Source: Reyranella humidisoli (lineage in GTDB: Bacteria > Pseudomonadota > Alphaproteobacteria > Reyranellales > Reyranellaceae). From it: a stretch of 64,000 nt of DNA. This document shows, piece by piece, positions 60,961-64,000 of this stretch; the stretch's first letter is position 1, and the number at the start of each line of letters is the position of its first letter. The stretch is from assembly GCF_019039055.1 (NCBI RefSeq), contig NZ_JAHOPB010000004.1, positions 104,294 to 168,293 on the forward strand. Direction: 5' to 3'. A program made the position numbers and the translations under genes. The notes beneath the pieces were generated by a model. It saw nothing but the letters and a program-made list of their open reading frames with translations. It did no database searches and was not told where the DNA came from.

Positions 60961-61641
60961 GTGTCGAGCGAGGCTAACGAGAAGCTCATCCTGGCGCTGC
61001 CCAAGGGACGCATCCTCAAGGAGGCTGCCCCCGTCTTTGCGCGCGCCGGCATCGAACCGGAGGCGGCCTTCGCCGATCCGGACGCCCGCCAGCTCCGCTT
61101 CACGACCAACCATCCCGACCTCGACATCATTCGCGTCCGCTCCTTCGACGTCGCGACCTTCGTGGCCTTCGGGGCCGCGCATCTCGGCATCGCCGGCGCC
61201 GACGTGCTGATGGAGTTCGACTATCCCGAGATCTACGCACCGATCGATCTCGGCATCGGCAGGTGCCGGCTGGCCGTCGCCGAGCCGGTCGAGATGGCGG
61301 GCAGCGACGATCCGCGGCGCTGGAGCCACGTGCGCATCGCCACCAAGTATCCCGAGGTGACGCGCCGCCACTTCGCCGCGCGCGGCGTTCAGGCCGAGTG
61401 CGTGAAGCTGTCGGGCGCGATGGAACTGGCGCCCTCGCTCGGCCTCAGCCACCGCATCGTCGACCTCGTCGATTCCGGCCGCACGCTGAAGGACAACGGT
61501 CTGGTCGAGATCGAGCACATCGCCGACATCACCTCGCGCTTCATCGTGAACCGCGCCGCGCTCAAGACTCGGCCCGAGCGGGTCGGCCACTGGATCGACC
61601 GGTTCCGCGAAGTCGCCGCGGGAGTGGCCAGTGCCGCTTAG
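60961..61641 (+). CDS. hisG: ATP phosphoribosyltransferase, short form
   Basis: 226 residues from GTG 60961. The first step of histidine synthesis joins ATP and PRPP. The N-terminal ALPKGRILKEAAPVFARAG and the GIAGADVLMEFD segment are typical, and the length is that of the short form without the C-terminal regulatory domain, which needs HisZ as partner. No hisZ is in the window. It lies between DUF2948 and hisD, its stop overlapping the hisD start by 11 bases. Confidence 0.95.
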   Translation: MSSEANEKLILALPKGRILKEAAPVFARAGIEPEAAFADPDARQLRFTTNHPDLDIIRVRSFDVATFVAFGAAHLGIAGADVLMEFDYPEIYAPIDLGIGRCRLAVAEPVEMAGSDDPRRWSHVRIATKYPEVTRRHFAARGVQAECVKLSGAMELAPSLGLSHRIVDLVDSGRTLKDNGLVEIEHIADITSRFIVNRAALKTRPERVGHWIDRFREVAAGVASAA

Positions 61642-62929
61642 GCTCGACGCTTCGGCGCCGGGTTTCGAAAAGGAATTTTCGGCCTTCCTCGGGCGCAATC
61701 GGGACACCGACGAGAATGTGGACCGCGTCGTCGCCGGTATCGTGGCCGACGTGCGGGCGCGTGGCGACGCGGCGGTCGTCGATTACACCGCGAAGTTCGA
61801 CTGGGCCGGCATCACCGTCGACAACATGCGCATCTCCGACGGCGAGCGTTCGGCTGCGGCGGAAAAAGTGCCGGCGGCGCAGCGCGAGGCGCTGACGTTC
61901 GCGGCCAGGCGCATCGAGGCTTTCCATCGCGCGCTCATGCCGAAGGACGTCGACTTCACCGACGCCACCGGCACGCGGCTCGGGGCGCGCTACCGTCCCG
62001 TCGATGCGGCCGGCGTCTACGTGCCGGGGGGCACGGCGGCCTATCCGTCGTCGGTGCTGATGAACATCGTGCCGGCCAAGGTCGCGGGCGTGGGGCGCAT
62101 CGTGATGGTGGTGCCGACGCCCGGCGGCACGCTCAATCCGCTGGTCATGCTGGCCGCGGAGATCGCCGGGGCCGACGAAGTCTGGCGCATCGGTGGCGCG
62201 CAGGCCGTTGCCGCGCTCGCCTACGGCACGCAGTCGATCAAGCCGGTCGACAAGATCACGGGACCGGGCAATGCCTATGTCGCGGCCGCCAAGCGGCGTG
62301 TGTTCGGCCAGGTCGGCATCGACCTGATTGCCGGACCTTCGGAAATCCTGGTCGTCGCCGACCGGCACAACGACCCGCAGTGGATCGCGGCCGATCTCCT
62401 GTCGCAGGCCGAACACGATCCGTCCTCGCAGTCGGTGCTGATCGCCGACAATGCGGCTTTCGCGGACGCTGTCGTCCGCGCGGTCGAGGTCGAATTGGAG
62501 ACCCTCGACCGTGCCGAGATTGCCGGCGCGAGCTGGCGCGACAATGGCGCGGTGATCCTGGTGCCGGACTTTGCCGCGGCACTGCCGATTGTCGACGCCA
62601 TCGCCGCCGAGCACGTCGAACTGGCGATGGAAATGGCGGAGGCCGAAGCGCTGTCGGAGAAGATCCGTCACGCCGGCGCGATCTTCCTCGGTCGCCACAC
62701 GCCCGAGGCGATCGGAGACTACGTTGCCGGCACGAACCATGTGCTGCCGACCTCGCGCGCCGCCCGCTTCTCGGGCGGGCTGGGCGTCGCCGACTTCCTG
62801 AAGCGTACCTCGCTGGTTGCCTGCACGCCGCAGTCGCTGGCCGCGCTCGGCCCGTCGGCGGTTGCGCTCGCCGACGCCGAAGGGCTTGGAGCACACGGCC
62901 GCTCGGTTTCGCTCCGGATGGGTCGCTAG
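61631..62929 (+). CDS. hisD: Histidinol dehydrogenase
   Basis: 432 residues from GTG 61631. Oxidises L-histidinol to L-histidine in two NAD+-dependent steps. Motifs: YVPGGTAAYPSSVLMN (about 131-146), GPGNAYVAAAKR, IAGPSEILVVAD, and the catalytic Glu-His pair in AAEHVELAM. It overlaps hisG and precedes the UPF0262 gene by 2 bases, the common alphaproteobacterial order. Confidence 0.97.
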   Translation: MPLRLDASAPGFEKEFSAFLGRNRDTDENVDRVVAGIVADVRARGDAAVVDYTAKFDWAGITVDNMRISDGERSAAAEKVPAAQREALTFAARRIEAFHRALMPKDVDFTDATGTRLGARYRPVDAAGVYVPGGTAAYPSSVLMNIVPAKVAGVGRIVMVVPTPGGTLNPLVMLAAEIAGADEVWRIGGAQAVAALAYGTQSIKPVDKITGPGNAYVAAAKRRVFGQVGIDLIAGPSEILVVADRHNDPQWIAADLLSQAEHDPSSQSVLIADNAAFADAVVRAVEVELETLDRAEIAGASWRDNGAVILVPDFAAALPIVDAIAAEHVELAMEMAEAEALSEKIRHAGAIFLGRHTPEAIGDYVAGTNHVLPTSRAARFSGGLGVADFLKRTSLVACTPQSLAALGPSAVALADAEGLGAHGRSVSLRMGR

Positions 62930-62931
62930 CA

Positions 62932-63423
62932 ATGCCGGCAGGGTCGACCCAAGACAAGGCGCGGCGAATCGTCGACGTCGTGCTGGATGAGGACTCGGTG
63001 GCCCGTCGCACACCCGAGGTCGAGCACGAGCGCGCCGTCGCGCTGTTCGACCTGATCGAGGAGAACGACTTCTCCCTTGTCGGCAGCCAGCCCGGTCCGT
63101 ACCGCTTGCGCATCGGCATCTTCGAGCAGCGCCTCGTCTTCGACGTGCGCAACGAGACCGACGAGAAACTGCGCGACATCGTCCTGTCGCTGACGCCGTT
63201 CCGCAAGGTCGTGAAGGACTACTTCCTGATCTGCGAGAGCTACTACGCCGCCATCAAGAAGCTGGGACCGTCGCAGATCGAGGCACTCGACATGGGCCGG
63301 CGCGGCCTCCACAACGAGGGTTCCGAACTGCTGCGCGAGCGGCTCGACGGCAAGATCGAGGTCGATCACGACACGGCCCGCCGGCTGTTCACGCTGATCT
63401 GCGCGCTCCACATCAAATCGTGA
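62932..63423 (+). CDS. UPF0262 family protein
   Basis: 163 residues from ATG 62932. Characteristic blocks are VEHERAVALFDLIEENDF, YRLRIGIFEQRLVFDV and VVKDYFLICESYYAAIK. The family is almost limited to alphaproteobacteria, always in this his-operon position, and has no known function. Soluble, no motif of an enzyme. Its start is 2 bases after hisD. Confidence 0.93.
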   Translation: MPAGSTQDKARRIVDVVLDEDSVARRTPEVEHERAVALFDLIEENDFSLVGSQPGPYRLRIGIFEQRLVFDVRNETDEKLRDIVLSLTPFRKVVKDYFLICESYYAAIKKLGPSQIEALDMGRRGLHNEGSELLRERLDGKIEVDHDTARRLFTLICALHIKS

Positions 63424-63436
63424 GAGCTGCGGGGCG

Positions 63437-63880
63437 ATGACCGGACTGCCCGCCAGCCTGCTCTTCGCCTGCAGCGAGAATTCGGTCCGGTCGCCAATGG
63501 CCGAGGCGCTGGCCAAGCGGCTTTACGGGCGGTCGCTCTATGTGGATTCGGTGGGGGTGCGCGCGAGCGAGGTCGATGGCTTCGCGGTGTCCGTCCTCGA
63601 CGAACTCGACATCGACGTTCATCGCCACCATGCCAAGACGTTTGATGACGTCGATCCCGCCTCGTTCGACCTGATCGTCACCCTGTCGCCGGAAGCCCAT
63701 CACAGCGCGCTCGAATTCACGCGTGGTACGGCGACCGAGGTGGAGTACTGGCCGACGCCCGACCCCAGTGCCGTGGAAGGGTCGCGGGAGATGCGACTCG
63801 ATGCCTACCGTCACACCCGCGACCAGGTGCTGGCCCGACTGAAGGCGCGCTTCGGCGTCCCGATCACGCCTTCGGTCTAG
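63437..63880 (+). CDS. Low molecular weight protein tyrosine phosphatase-like protein
   Basis: 147 residues. The P-loop CX5RS is at residues 12-19 (FACSENSVRSP), and the general acid aspartate is probably in WPTPDPS. The same fold is used by arsenate reductases. In this class the gene usually sits between UPF0262 and infA; here an insertion-sequence fragment follows at once. It probably dephosphorylates tyrosines or acts on small thiols; the substrate is unknown. Confidence 0.88.
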   Translation: MTGLPASLLFACSENSVRSPMAEALAKRLYGRSLYVDSVGVRASEVDGFAVSVLDELDIDVHRHHAKTFDDVDPASFDLIVTLSPEAHHSALEFTRGTATEVEYWPTPDPSAVEGSREMRLDAYRHTRDQVLARLKARFGVPITPSV

Positions 63881-63886
63881 AGCGTT

Positions 63887-64000
63887 TCACGTTTTGACGA
63901 GAGCATATCCGGCGCTGTGAATGTAGTTGCAGCATTCGGATTGTCGGATGGTCTTGAGAAGGTCTCCGATGTACCGCGAGAGGCCTTCGGGGGTGCGCTT
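63887..64000 (-). mobile_element. IS630-type transposase, C-terminal fragment at window edge
   Basis: The minus strand reads in frame to the window end: KRTPEGLSRYIGDLLKTI, then RQSECCNYIHSAGYALVKT and stop. The (E/K)C.NY...AGY ending is typical of IS630-family transposases. The stop lies seven bases beyond the phosphatase stop, so the element was inserted right after that gene. The rest is beyond the window, and I cannot say whether the copy is intact. Confidence 0.7.

Overview
This window is high-GC chromosomal DNA from an alphaproteobacterium. The dcd-murA-DUF2948-his-UPF0262-phosphatase block is typical of that class. The two orphan transporter-binding proteins, the CoA-transferase/crotonase gene sets and the AtuA-type gene suggest a Rhodospirillales or Hyphomicrobiales soil/water bacterium, perhaps Reyranella-like. 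The genus is inference from gene content only.

Region 1 (1-14.8 kb): the 3' part of an MFS symporter gene, a terminator and inorganic pyrophosphatase (ppa). Then come three tandem autotransporters. The first two carry passengers that look like pepsin-type aspartic proteases; the third carries HAF-like repeats. Their C-terminal barrels are almost identical in DNA although the passengers differ. A scrap of the downstream lipoprotein hydrolase gene lies between autotransporters 1 and 2, which records an older duplication. The intact hydrolase and htpG follow.

Region 2 (14.8-29 kb): a TctC-type binding protein, an amidohydrolase and a cupin-like protein. A sigma70-like promoter and a cobalamin riboswitch precede a BtuB-like TonB receptor. 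Convergent to it is a nikABC-like ABC transporter without ATPase genes, divergent from nikR. A 28-bp NikR-box-like palindrome lies between nikA and nikR. Then a flavin monooxygenase, Tex and a minimal SET-domain protein.

Region 3 (29-43.5 kb) is accessory and scarred. It has three related copies of a small HTH gene (DUF6362-like, two of them decayed), a truncated alcohol dehydrogenase, an integrase relic, a CAGGGAA repeat cluster, an MFS exporter and a methyltransferase. It also has a catabolic set: enolase-superfamily enzyme, CoA transferase, crotonase, alpha-methylacyl-CoA racemase, IclR regulator and a binding protein. A gamma-glutamyltransferase and a CAU tRNA close the region.

Region 4 (43.8-57.5 kb): a response regulator divergent from a hybrid kinase/Hpt pair; a double-hotdog thioesterase, crotonase and AtuA; then a TetR regulator, a 12-bp tandem repeat and a complete RND efflux operon (outer-membrane factor, adaptor, pump).

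Region 5 (57.5-64 kb): a haloalkane-dehalogenase-like enzyme, a small basic protein, and the core operon dcd-murA-DUF2948-hisG-hisD-UPF0262-phosphatase. An IS630-type transposase fragment sits at the window edge.
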